From Fimbriiglobus sp. (GTDB lineage: Bacteria > Planctomycetota > Planctomycetia > Gemmatales > Gemmataceae), in the NCBI GenBank assembly GCA_025352235.1, contig JANXTU010000346.1:1-47953 (forward strand): a stretch of DNA of 47,953 bases, in the 5' to 3' direction. Below, in pieces: positions 1-8,484 of this stretch. How positions within the stretch are numbered: position 1 is the first letter of the stretch; every line of letters begins with the position of its first letter. The notes below the pieces were generated by a model. The model had not been told where the DNA came from, searched no databases, and worked only from the letters and a program-made list of their open reading frames with translations. The position numbers and the translations under genes were made by a program.

Positions 1-1
1 G

Positions 2-211
2 CTGGCCTACCACATGTGGTTCGAAGTCCGCATCGACGGCCAATGGCTCGCCCTCGACGGCACCCTCGGCCAAGGCTCCGTCGGCCCCGGCCACCTCAAA
101 ATCACCGACAGCCACTGGGACGGCGAACGCGGCTTCACACCGTTGCTGCCGGTGCTGAACGTCTTGGGGGCCCAGCCGAAAGTGACCATCGCCACGGTGG
201 AGGGACGGTAA
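2..211 (+). CDS. Transglutaminase-like family protein, C-terminal fragment (truncated by window start)
   Basis: Open frame from window edge, LAYHMWFEVRIDGQWLALDGTLGQGSVGPGHLKITDSHWDG; resembles the HxWxEVxxxGxWxxxDxTLGQ part of transglutaminase-like domains. Confidence 0.7.
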   Translation: MAYHMWFEVRIDGQWLALDGTLGQGSVGPGHLKITDSHWDGERGFTPLLPVLNVLGAQPKVTIATVEGR

Positions 212-328
212 GGAATCCGGCGAGCCGAGGCGATGCCGGGAGTCCACGGACGGAGGGGACTTCCGGCGGCGAAACGAAGGGCAGGGTCAGCCGCAACTCA
301 AGAAGAAGTTCCTGGGGCGGCGTCTTGC

Positions 329-775
329 TCACACCGGAGCGTATGTGGCAAGGAATCCGTGCAACAGCCGATTCAGTTCAATACCGCACGCACTGAACGA
401 GTCGGCGGCAGACTCCAATTCTGGGATTTCAAACACTTTTCCAGTGTTGAGGCGAGCGGCTCCACTCGGTCCTGTACACGGCTTCCCGTGCAGAATGTCG
501 TTCCTCAACTTCACAAGTTTGGTGAACTCTTTGGCAGCCGATGCGAGATCCTCGCGTTCTGTTGATTTCGGCATGTTGCGGATCAGGTCACTCAGCTTCT
601 TCGCAATCTTGCCTGCCGTTAACTCATCCTTGACGAAGGTGTTCAGCGAGCCGGGGCGGATACGCTCCGCGCAATACACAGCATTCCACTCGCAGATGGC
701 GAAGCAGAAACACGCGGTGCCCAGTGCGTGCATGTAATCTGGATCGATGGGCTGTCGAAGGCGGTCGCCCTTCAT
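329..775 (-). CDS. HEPN-like hypothetical protein (RX4H motif RNDILH)
   Basis: 148 aa ORF, helical composition, KLRNDILHGKP motif near the C-terminus as in HEPN/RNase-type domains. Confidence 0.55.
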   Translation of the reverse strand: MKGDRLRQPIDPDYMHALGTACFCFAICEWNAVYCAERIRPGSLNTFVKDELTAGKIAKKLSDLIRNMPKSTEREDLASAAKEFTKLVKLRNDILHGKPCTGPSGAARLNTGKVFEIPELESAADSFSACGIELNRLLHGFLATYAPV

Positions 776-808
776 CGCGTAGCGTTCTCCAGTCGTGTGC
801 TTTCAGCC

Positions 809-915
809 GCCGAATGAGACGTTCAGCAGAATCGGGTCCGGAGTGTCCGGACCTCTTTCGATTCCGTCTAATTTCCCAGCGACACCGATTCTGCTGCAAC
901 GGCGAAGAGTTAGGC
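809..915 (-). other. Putative integron attC-like recombination site (complete palindromic architecture)
   Basis: Minus strand: GCCTAAC-TCTTCGCC-GTTGCAGCAGAATCGG ... CCGATTCTGCTGAAC-GTCTC-ATTCGGC. L''/L' arms pair over 15 bp with one extrahelical G (GTT-G-CAGC / GCTG-AAC). Outer boxes GCCTAAC/ATTCGGC are partly complementary. Confidence 0.6.
836..852. repeat. Small hairpin GTCCGGA-GTG-TCCGGAC inside the attC-like site
   Basis: Perfect 7-bp arms with 3-nt loop. Confidence 0.7.
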
Positions 916-1245
916 AGAATGACGACGAACCACCAATACCCTACGACGGCGTCAATCGGCCTCAACTCAAGCACCCCGCCTCGCCGTCGAACGGGGCTGC
1001 GTCCGGGGTGCGCCCCGAAGGCCGAATTTGCAGCTCCACCCGCGCCGCAAGCCAAGAAACTGGCCGCGAGGCCGCATCGCTCATTTCTCCTAAGCCATTC
1101 ACCGCTAGAGCTTTAGCCACCATTCAAACCGCCCGGCAAATTTGAAGTTCCTTGGGCGGCGCTCGCCCTTCAAACGCTACATACTGCCGGAGCCAAGTGC
1201 AGCGCCGCTTATAGCAGCCTGGTCGACAGCGGCTGGGCAATTCGG

Positions 1246-2352
1246 TCAGAAGGTCACGCTCCCCGGCGACGGGACTAGCGTCGGCAGGCCGATCAGGTCG
1301 TTCGGGGTCTTCCCTGGCAGGATCGGCTGGCGGAACAGGATTAGCGGCGCACCGCCGTTCACCGACATGTACGCCTCATACGCCGGAAACTCGTCCACCT
1401 TCCCAGAAAACACCACCTTCCGGGCGACCGGGTCCACGATCAGGAACCCGATCACGTCCATGTCCGCGATCACCCCGGACCCGAAGACTAACGGGATCGA
1501 GGAGGACATCTTGATCGGCACCTTGACCGCCGGGAGCGGCACCCCGAGCAGCGGCGGCAGGATCGGGCCGGCGATCATCCGCAGGGTCGATCCGAACGCC
1601 GTCCGGAGTACCGCGCCCGTGACCGGATCGACCTCGATGCTCTCCCCGCCGACGTGCGTGGTGGCCAGCGTGGGCGGGGACTTAGTGAAGTCGAACACCA
1701 TATCCGTGTGCATCTTGAAGTGGGCCGGGGTCCGCGTGACGGATGTGTCGAACGACCGGTTGCTGGTGAGGAACGCCCCCCGCTTGAGGCTCGGCGGGAA
1801 GGTCAGGGCGGGGACCGGCGGGCCGAACACGAACGTCTTGCCGGCGTGCGATCCGGCCGGGACGGTATGCGTGACCCCGGCGACGGTCCGGGGGATGAAC
1901 GAGTTGATCCAGACCTTGACCGTCGAGACGGCGGTCACCGCCGGGGGTGCTGGCGGGATCGGCCCCGGCGCGGCCGGCTGGATGTGGAGTTCGACCGTGC
2001 GGTCCTGAGCGTCGTTGCCGGTCGCCAGGGTCGAGCCCGACCACCGGGTCGAGTCGATCTGGGCCTCCGCCGCCCGGCCCTCGGTCATGAGGAAGCTCTT
2101 GACGGCCTGGGCACGCCGGCTGGAGAGATCCTGGTTGTAGGCCGCATTCCCGACCTTGCTCGCCCGCCCTGAGATCCAAAGGTGTTCCCCGTTAGCGAGC
2201 CGGCGAAAAACATTATCCCTGAGCCATTTCGTGTGTTCCGGCTTGGGCCGGTCGCCGTCGTGGTCGAAGTTGTCCAGAAACGTATGGAGCGAGGCCGGGT
2301 TGCTATCCGGAATGACCCGGACTGATCCCGGCCCCGTGGCCCGAAGCGTCAT
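1246..2352 (-). CDS. OmpA-like C-terminal domain protein
   Basis: FRRLANGEHLWISGRASKVGNAAYNQDLSSRRAQAVKSFLMTEGRAAEAQIDSTRWSGS resembles the OmpA peptidoglycan-associating fold. Start set at MTLRATG because an AAGGAG Shine-Dalgarno precedes it; the ORF extends upstream to 2394. Confidence 0.6.
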   Translation of the reverse strand: MTLRATGPGSVRVIPDSNPASLHTFLDNFDHDGDRPKPEHTKWLRDNVFRRLANGEHLWISGRASKVGNAAYNQDLSSRRAQAVKSFLMTEGRAAEAQIDSTRWSGSTLATGNDAQDRTVELHIQPAAPGPIPPAPPAVTAVSTVKVWINSFIPRTVAGVTHTVPAGSHAGKTFVFGPPVPALTFPPSLKRGAFLTSNRSFDTSVTRTPAHFKMHTDMVFDFTKSPPTLATTHVGGESIEVDPVTGAVLRTAFGSTLRMIAGPILPPLLGVPLPAVKVPIKMSSSIPLVFGSGVIADMDVIGFLIVDPVARKVVFSGKVDEFPAYEAYMSVNGGAPLILFRQPILPGKTPNDLIGLPTLVPSPGSVTF

Positions 2353-2382
2353 CTGGTGGTCTCCTTCATAGATTGTTGAGCC

Positions 2383-2470
2383 GCCGAACGACACAGCTCA
2401 GCAGTGGCACATCGACCACGCCTCATCGGGCAATGCCACCCGCCCGAATCCTGCTGAGAGGATTAATACC
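2383..2470 (-). other. Putative degenerate attC-like site (right half GTTCGGC intact)
   Basis: Minus strand ends CTGCTGAGCTGTGTC-GTTCGGC-GGC just upstream of the OmpA-like gene RBS; CTCAGCAG/CTGCTGAG and GTGGCA/TGCCAC inverted pairs; left outer box not convincing. Confidence 0.4.
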
Positions 2471-2496
2471 GCACGGATGCGAAAGATGACTACTCC

Positions 2497-3399
2497 CTAC
2501 TCATCCGTACCCCTCGGAGTCTCGGAGAACAGAGAAGCTATCGAGAACTTAAACGGGCGTTTCATGAATATGAAGTTATTTATATATTTATTTCTTTGAT
2601 TGATCAGGTTATCGACGCGTTGATTGACGGCCACGTCGAATAGATGTACGGGCACGAGGCGTTCCTGCTCCAAGAAGAAACCCTCGTAATCGTGAAGGCG
2701 GAGGAAGTCGAAGACATTCGCTGGCGCGCCATAATTATGTCGGGCCTCGCTCTCGACCAGCACTACCGGGCAGTCTCTAGCCAGTATCCCCTCTGCGCCC
2801 TCCAATACGGCCAGTTCGTGGCCCTCAACGTCGATCTTGATGAATCCGACCGGCTGTCGGACGACGTCGTCCAGTCGATCAACCCTGCACGAAATCGAGC
2901 GGAAGCCGAGGTAGCCATCCAGTCCATTCCGTTCGTCCAGTGTCGCCGAGCCGTGCATCTCAGCATATTCGCCGTGTGGGATGCGCAGCGTTGCTGTGCC
3001 GATTCGATTCGAGAGGGCAATTTCGTGAACGATCACTGAGGGGCTTAGCTTCCGGCGTAGCGTTTCTGCCAGCTCGGGTATCGGCTCGAAGCAATCCACC
3101 CTACAGCAAAGTTGCGACAAGCGGCCTGCAAAATAACCCTCGTTCGCTCCGACATCGATCGCGATGCGTGACGGATCGACCAAACGATCCAGCAGAAAGA
3201 ACTCGGGTTCATAGGTTTTCCATCGCTGCATTCGACGGAGTTCTACACGGAATGCAAATCGAGGGCCTCCGATCCAGGACGCCAGTTCTATGAGTTGCGA
3301 CAGAAGGAACATTCGGGATCCCTGTGGTGAATTGGGACGTGATCGTAAACTACGTGGTCGGATCGTGCCCCCCCCCCAGCGAGTGCGACGTGCCGTCAC
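2497..3399 (-). CDS. FkbM family methyltransferase (true start may be MFLLSQL at 3312)
   Basis: IAIDVGANEGYFAGRLSQL...FEPIPELAETLRRKL...RVDRLDDV...GFIKIDVEGHELAVLEGAEGIL are hallmark FkbM motifs. Confidence 0.88.
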   Translation of the reverse strand: MTARRTRWGGGTIRPRSLRSRPNSPQGSRMFLLSQLIELASWIGGPRFAFRVELRRMQRWKTYEPEFFLLDRLVDPSRIAIDVGANEGYFAGRLSQLCCRVDCFEPIPELAETLRRKLSPSVIVHEIALSNRIGTATLRIPHGEYAEMHGSATLDERNGLDGYLGFRSISCRVDRLDDVVRQPVGFIKIDVEGHELAVLEGAEGILARDCPVVLVESEARHNYGAPANVFDFLRLHDYEGFFLEQERLVPVHLFDVAVNQRVDNLINQRNKYINNFIFMKRPFKFSIASLFSETPRGTDE

Positions 3400-3443
3400 G
3401 TGCCACTCCGGACATTTTGGCTCCAGAGCGCGCTCTCCATTTT

Positions 3444-3500
3444 GCCGCCGAATGAGGCGTTCAGCGGAATCGGTCGATCCGCTCGCTACGACTATGGCGA
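3444..3500 (-). other. Putative attC-like half-site upstream of the FkbM gene
   Basis: Minus strand CCGATTCCGCTGAACGCCTCATTCGGCGGC matches the right half of the 809-915 site at 28/30 positions; left half degenerate. Confidence 0.4.
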
Positions 3501-3891
3501 TAGTGTAACGGATTCCGGGGCGACTGTCAAACAGGACCGCTGGAATGACGACTGATTGCCGGATATTTCACCGCAATCGAAGACTCCGACCCCGGGGCCG
3601 GCTCGCCCGGACGCCGGTTCGCCTTTTCTCGGCGGGTATGACAACAATTCTTGGAGCCACGGGGGAATGACTTGGGAATCCAAGCCAGGGGAGGCACCTG
3701 AAATCGGACGTAACTCCTTGCGGCGCTAGGTTGTTCCGAAAGTCGGACGTCATTCCACGATAGGGTGGGTGGGTTCACGCTGGAATGATGACTCCAAGAA
3801 TCGTTGGCACACCCTCGGATCAGTTCCCCTTGCGTTTTTCCCAAGTTCCGGCATAAGGCGTCCGGGGACTCGGGACGTTCGGGGGAAAACC

Positions 3892-5940
3892 ATGCGCAGT
3901 GTCGATCCAGTACAGTCCGTCGGGGAATTGGTCCGGCTCTCGGACGGCGCGGTGTGGCCGTTGATGCTCCCGATCACGCTGATCGGCTCCGGGTCGCAAT
4001 GCGACGTGCCTTTGACCGAAGGCCCCGAACTGATGTGCGCCCTCGCGCTCACGCCGGCCGGGCCGGCGCTTCGATCTTGGAATCCGGACGAGACGCGGAT
4101 CGATGGCCTCGCCACGGCGGCGGCGCTGTTGACCGACGGCCGAGAACTGCGCATCGGGGCACAGGAATTCCGATTGACCTGGAAGCCGTTCGTTCAAGCG
4201 GGTGATGCGGAACTCCGCGACCAACTGCGGATCGGGCGGGAGAAATTCCGCACCGAACGCAAGAAGATCGAAGCCGAGCATACCCTCCGGGCCAAGCGGC
4301 TCGACCAAGACGCCGGGCGATTGCGGGAAGGGGAACGAGCGTTAGCCGCCGAGCGGATTCGCGTCCGCGCGATCTACCGGCGATGCATTCAGCGGATCAA
4401 ATCGAAATGGTCGGCCGAACGCGACTCGGCGGACCTCGAACGGGCGAATCACGAATTGTCCGAGGCTCGCTTCCGCGAATTTGCCGAGCGCCGGCGCGTC
4501 GAACTCGACCGACTCGGGGATCAATTGACCGGCGACAAAGCCCGCGTGCAAGCGGCGTGGGAATTGATAGCCGAGGGACAGCGCCGCGCGATCACGGACC
4601 GATCGCAAGCCGATGAATGGCTCGCCCGCCAGCGTGAGGCACTCGACTTGCGGGCGAAGATGTTCCACGAGCAGCAACGGTTACGCGAAGGGAATCGGGA
4701 GGTTTCGGATGCGCGGCCATCGGCGTTGATCACCGAGATCGCCGGGTTGGAAGCGCGGGCTACGAACCTTCGGCAGTCGATCGCCGCGCTCCAGGCCAAG
4801 CGGGAATCGACCGCAGCAGAAGGGGTTTCGTCGTTCGCCCCGGTCGCATTGGAACCGACCCGCGTTTCGCGCGGCGCGGCGCAGCGGGCGGATAGTTTGC
4901 TGACCGAACTCCAAGAGCGGGAGCGGGAACTCGCGCGCGAGCGGCAAATTCAAAGTCATCTCCGCGGGGAACTCGAAACCCGCGCATCCGATCTCGGCGA
5001 TCAGCGGGCCATTCTGGTCGAACAAATCGCGGCGCTCACCGCGGCCCGGGATCTCTGGCATACCGCCGAAAGCCAAACGGTGGACGAACTCCACGCGCTC
5101 GCCATCGGGGTGCGATCCGAAGAGCAATCGCTCGACGAACGCGAACGCGACCTGTACGCGGCCGAGCGAAGGCGTCGGAGCGACGATCACGCGCTGGTCG
5201 AATTGCGCTTCAAACTCGAAAACTGGCAAGTCGCCCTCGCGGCGAAAGAAGCGAGCGTGCAATCCGAAGCGGATCAACTCGGCGAACAATTAGCCGCGAA
5301 ACAAACGCAGATGGATCGCTGGGAAGCGTCCCTCGGCGACACCGCGGCATCGTGGGCTGAACTCCGGCGGCGGGAAGTCTCATTTCTGCGCGCCGAACTC
5401 GACCAACTGGCGCTCGCCCAGGCCGACCACGCGGCGGCCGCGGCGGAGGCCCGCCGACTCCACGCGGACTTCACGGCGCAACTCGTCGCGATCGCGGCCC
5501 GCGACCTCGCGCGCACGGGGGACAAACGCGGCTCGACCCGCCGCGTTCGGGTTTTGGAAAAGCGTTGGCAGGCCCATTTCCGCCGCGAAGAAACTCGGCT
5601 CGTCCGCACTGAAGATCGCATTCGTCGGGAACGGGAAGAACTCGACGACCGCGATCGACGGGTACGACGGGAAGCCGATTCTGTCCTCGCGCAGAGACGG
5701 ACCGATGCCCTGGCCCGGATCGAGTTCGACCGCGACCGCTTGGCCGCGGACCGCAGACTGCACGAAGCTCGCGGCGAAGCCGAGTTGGAAACGCAGCTGC
5801 GCTTTCGGACCGAAGAAGATGCCCGCCGCTTGCGGGGCGAAATCGCCCGGATGGCGCAATCGATCCTCACGGCGAATTTGACTCACCCGGACGAACCGGA
5901 CGCGATCATCCTGCCCTTGAAACTGGTCCGGGCGGCATGA
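3892..5940 (+). CDS. FHA-like N-terminal domain protein with long charged coiled coil
   Basis: N-terminus LIGSGSQCDVPL...RIDG...LTDGRELRIGAQEF resembles a degenerate FHA fold; followed by about 500 aa of Arg/Glu-rich heptad-like sequence. Confidence 0.6.
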   Translation: MRSVDPVQSVGELVRLSDGAVWPLMLPITLIGSGSQCDVPLTEGPELMCALALTPAGPALRSWNPDETRIDGLATAAALLTDGRELRIGAQEFRLTWKPFVQAGDAELRDQLRIGREKFRTERKKIEAEHTLRAKRLDQDAGRLREGERALAAERIRVRAIYRRCIQRIKSKWSAERDSADLERANHELSEARFREFAERRRVELDRLGDQLTGDKARVQAAWELIAEGQRRAITDRSQADEWLARQREALDLRAKMFHEQQRLREGNREVSDARPSALITEIAGLEARATNLRQSIAALQAKRESTAAEGVSSFAPVALEPTRVSRGAAQRADSLLTELQERERELARERQIQSHLRGELETRASDLGDQRAILVEQIAALTAARDLWHTAESQTVDELHALAIGVRSEEQSLDERERDLYAAERRRRSDDHALVELRFKLENWQVALAAKEASVQSEADQLGEQLAAKQTQMDRWEASLGDTAASWAELRRREVSFLRAELDQLALAQADHAAAAAEARRLHADFTAQLVAIAARDLARTGDKRGSTRRVRVLEKRWQAHFRREETRLVRTEDRIRREREELDDRDRRVRREADSVLAQRRTDALARIEFDRDRLAADRRLHEARGEAELETQLRFRTEEDARRLRGEIARMAQSILTANLTHPDEPDAIILPLKLVRAA

Positions 5941-6081
5941 CTCGCCACCGCACGCCCGGTGCAACCGTCAAACTCGATGTCCGAGCGACGGCTCTTTCGA
6001 TGGAATACCCTGATTTTTATGGGGGAAGCGGTTCCATGGCGTAAGCTGGGATTGTAATAGTTGCAATCTCGGAGTTCCGTC

Positions 6082-7074
6082 GTGTCCCGTTTCCCCATCC
6101 TCGTTCTCGCCGCGGCCGCGTTCTTCGGAATCGGTTGCCGGCACAGCTGCAAGGACAATCGCTCGTTCTGCGAGCGTGTGCGGGATCGGTTCGATGACCG
6201 ACGAGACGGCCAACGGCGCGACACGGGTACGGACCGCGAACCGGCGGGGGTGATTCCGCCGCGCGGGGAAACCATCCCGGCGACGCCGCTGCCCGTGACC
6301 CCGCGCAACAGCAATACCATCGATTGGGACCCGAACGCGTCGCTGCCGGCGCCGAAGCGAAGTTCGGAGAAAATTCTCCCATCCGACCCCCCGCGTTCGG
6401 TGCCGAGCGACCCGCTGCTGGTGGTTCCCCCCGGCCCGTCGAATCGCACGCTATTGCTCCCCGATCCGCTGCTGCAAGACCCCCTCAAAACGACTCCGCA
6501 CGATCCGACCTTCGGGATTCTCGGCGAACCGATTCAACCGGACGCGGTGAAGCCGGCCGAAGACGCCAAATCGATCGCCCCCGACACGAAGTCCGATCTG
6601 CCCACCGACGCGCCGCCCGTGGGAGTCGAATCGTTCGCCGCCGTGCCGGGGCAAGATCACGTGGCCGGCGGGAAGAAGCCGACGCTCGAAGGCCTGGATG
6701 CCTTGAAATCGAAGGGGTTCAAGACGGTGCTCTACTTGCACGCGCCGGATGCGGACACGTCGGCCGCGAAGGATCTCGTCGAAAAACGCGGGCTGAAGTT
6801 CGTTACGCTCGCGGTCTCGCCGCAGACCCTCGGCGACGCCGGCAAGACCTTCGCCGAACAGTTGAAGGACGCGGCGTCGAAACCACTGTTCGTCTACGAC
6901 CTCGACGGCGTCCGGGCCGGGAGTCTGTGGTATCTCCAGTTCCGCAAAGTCGATTTGGTGAACGATGACGTCGCCCGCATCCGTGCCGGCGCCCTCGGTT
7001 TGAAAGATGCGGATGCGTCCGAGGAACAAAAGCAATTCTGGATCGCCATCCAAAATCAACTCGCGCAGCGGTGA
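6082..7074 (+). CDS. Putative lipoprotein with DUF442/dual-specificity-phosphatase-like C-terminal domain
   Basis: GTG start, lipobox-like LAAAAFFGIGC, proline-rich linker, C-terminal TLEGLDALKSKGFKTVLYLHAPDAD...PLFVYDLDGVRAGSLWYLQFR. Confidence 0.6.
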   Translation: MSRFPILVLAAAAFFGIGCRHSCKDNRSFCERVRDRFDDRRDGQRRDTGTDREPAGVIPPRGETIPATPLPVTPRNSNTIDWDPNASLPAPKRSSEKILPSDPPRSVPSDPLLVVPPGPSNRTLLLPDPLLQDPLKTTPHDPTFGILGEPIQPDAVKPAEDAKSIAPDTKSDLPTDAPPVGVESFAAVPGQDHVAGGKKPTLEGLDALKSKGFKTVLYLHAPDADTSAAKDLVEKRGLKFVTLAVSPQTLGDAGKTFAEQLKDAASKPLFVYDLDGVRAGSLWYLQFRKVDLVNDDVARIRAGALGLKDADASEEQKQFWIAIQNQLAQR

Positions 7075-7087
7075 TCGGACCTGTCGC

Positions 7088-7522
7088 TCATTTCACAATC
7101 TCCGCGACGATCACCATCGGTTCCTTCCGGTAGGTCGCGTAGCTCGTGGGCGTTTCCCACATCGTCACTTCGACCACCGGATAGCCTGCGGATTCGACCC
7201 AGTCGAAAATCAACTTGGCGATGTTCTCGGTCGTCGGGTGTTCGGCCATGTCATAAACCGGCTCGCCGGCGTCGCGGAGGATCGACACCAACGGGTCGCC
7301 CCGGAACAGCAGCATCTTGTGGTCGAGGGTCCGGTCAATCCAATCGCCGATGATCTTCCGCATCGCCGAGAAATCGACGACCATCCCGAGTTCGTCCAAT
7401 TCCTCGGCCGCGACCGTGATCACGGCCTTGCCATTGTGGCCGTGCAGGTGCCGGCACTTGCCAGCGTAATGCATCAGCCGGTGGCCGAAGCAGAAGTGGA
7501 TTTCTTTGGTCACGCGGAACAT
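7088..7522 (-). CDS. queD: 6-carboxytetrahydropterin synthase / 6-pyruvoyl-tetrahydropterin synthase family
   Basis: FCFGHRL...KCRHLHGHNGKAVITV...LDHKMLL...PTTENIAKLIFDWV...VTMWETPTS. Confidence 0.88.
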   Translation of the reverse strand: MFRVTKEIHFCFGHRLMHYAGKCRHLHGHNGKAVITVAAEELDELGMVVDFSAMRKIIGDWIDRTLDHKMLLFRGDPLVSILRDAGEPVYDMAEHPTTENIAKLIFDWVESAGYPVVEVTMWETPTSYATYRKEPMVIVAEIVK

Positions 7523-7538
7523 CGCGGTCTCCGGTCGT

Positions 7539-8237
7539 TCATCGGGCGTATTCGGTGGGATCGATCATCTCGGCATCCGCGAAACCGCGGATGCGCTCCG
7601 CGCATTTGTTGCAATGTCCGCAATGCAGTCCGCGCGCCGGGCGGATGCAAGAGAAAGTGAAGCGGAGGGGCATCTGTGCCCCGCGCCTTAGCACTTCGGC
7701 TTTCGTCAGGGCCCCGTCCGCATACGGCCGCAAGATTCGGACGCGGCCGCCGACACTACGGTTCACGGCGTCGGCCATGCCATTGTAAAAGGCGTCGGTC
7801 GCATCGGGGAACGGATTCGACCCCAATGGGGCCGTGGCCAACTCCGGCACACCGTGCAAATGGCACCAGAGAATCGCTTTGCAAAGCAGAATCACGTTGC
7901 GGCCGGGGAGGTACACCGCTTCGTCGGCGGAGTGTTCGTCCGGCGTCCCGAGGCCCGTCAGGCTCCAATGCTCGCCGTACAGGTCGCGGACGGGGAACTC
8001 GAGTTCGACCAAGGGCCGCAGGGACGGCGTCCGCACCGCCCCGAGAAATCGGCGCAAATGATCCCGTTCGACCGGTTCCCAGATCGCCCCGGTGCGGATG
8101 AAGATCGGGTGAATCGCCGGGTAGACCCGCAGCGCTTCCCCCAGCAGGATGGCGCTGTCCAATCCGCCACTGAGGAGGACGGCCAACGGCGACGACGCGA
8201 CCGCGGGGGGCCAATGGGGATCGGAGAATTCGACCAT
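7539..8237 (-). CDS. 7-cyano-7-deazaguanine synthase-like (QueC family) PP-loop ATPase
   Basis: AVLLSGGLDSAILL PP-loop, LPGRNVILL, C-terminal zinc motif CIRPARGLHCGHCNKCAERIRGF; adjacent to queD. Confidence 0.8.
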   Translation of the reverse strand: MVEFSDPHWPPAVASSPLAVLLSGGLDSAILLGEALRVYPAIHPIFIRTGAIWEPVERDHLRRFLGAVRTPSLRPLVELEFPVRDLYGEHWSLTGLGTPDEHSADEAVYLPGRNVILLCKAILWCHLHGVPELATAPLGSNPFPDATDAFYNGMADAVNRSVGGRVRILRPYADGALTKAEVLRRGAQMPLRFTFSCIRPARGLHCGHCNKCAERIRGFADAEMIDPTEYAR

Positions 8238-8484
8238 GCCGGTATTCTAGCAGCGACCGCAATGCCTCCGGCCAGTAAAGCGGAGCGATTGGTGCGGTTG
8301 AAACGATCCCAAAAAGCATCCGCGTTGCTCCGGTGCGAGCGGGTCGCCGCCCCGCCGCCGTCGCGTCCGTCCGATAACATCGCTGGCAATTGCCCCGTTG
8401 TAGCGCAAGCTACCGCACTGGCCCGTGGATCGCTGTCGGGAGTCGGCGGCGGTGGGGCCACGTTCCACATTGGGATGGGCAAAC

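Noticed and set aside
624-1145. ORFs 624-1055 (-), 724-1116 (+) and 795-1145 (+)
   Set aside because: They run across the attC-like palindrome and overlap each other; no start signal or domain, so treated as non-coding.
2353-2394. Upstream extension of the OmpA-like ORF (MSFGGSTIYEGDHQ)
   Set aside because: It consists of the attC-like right end and the Shine-Dalgarno; the downstream ATG at 2352 is a better start.
3538-3793. Short direct repeat CGCTGGAATGAYGACT (about 3538 and 3778)
   Set aside because: Only 16 nt with one mismatch and no supporting structure; could be chance or the boundary of a small duplication, not enough to call.
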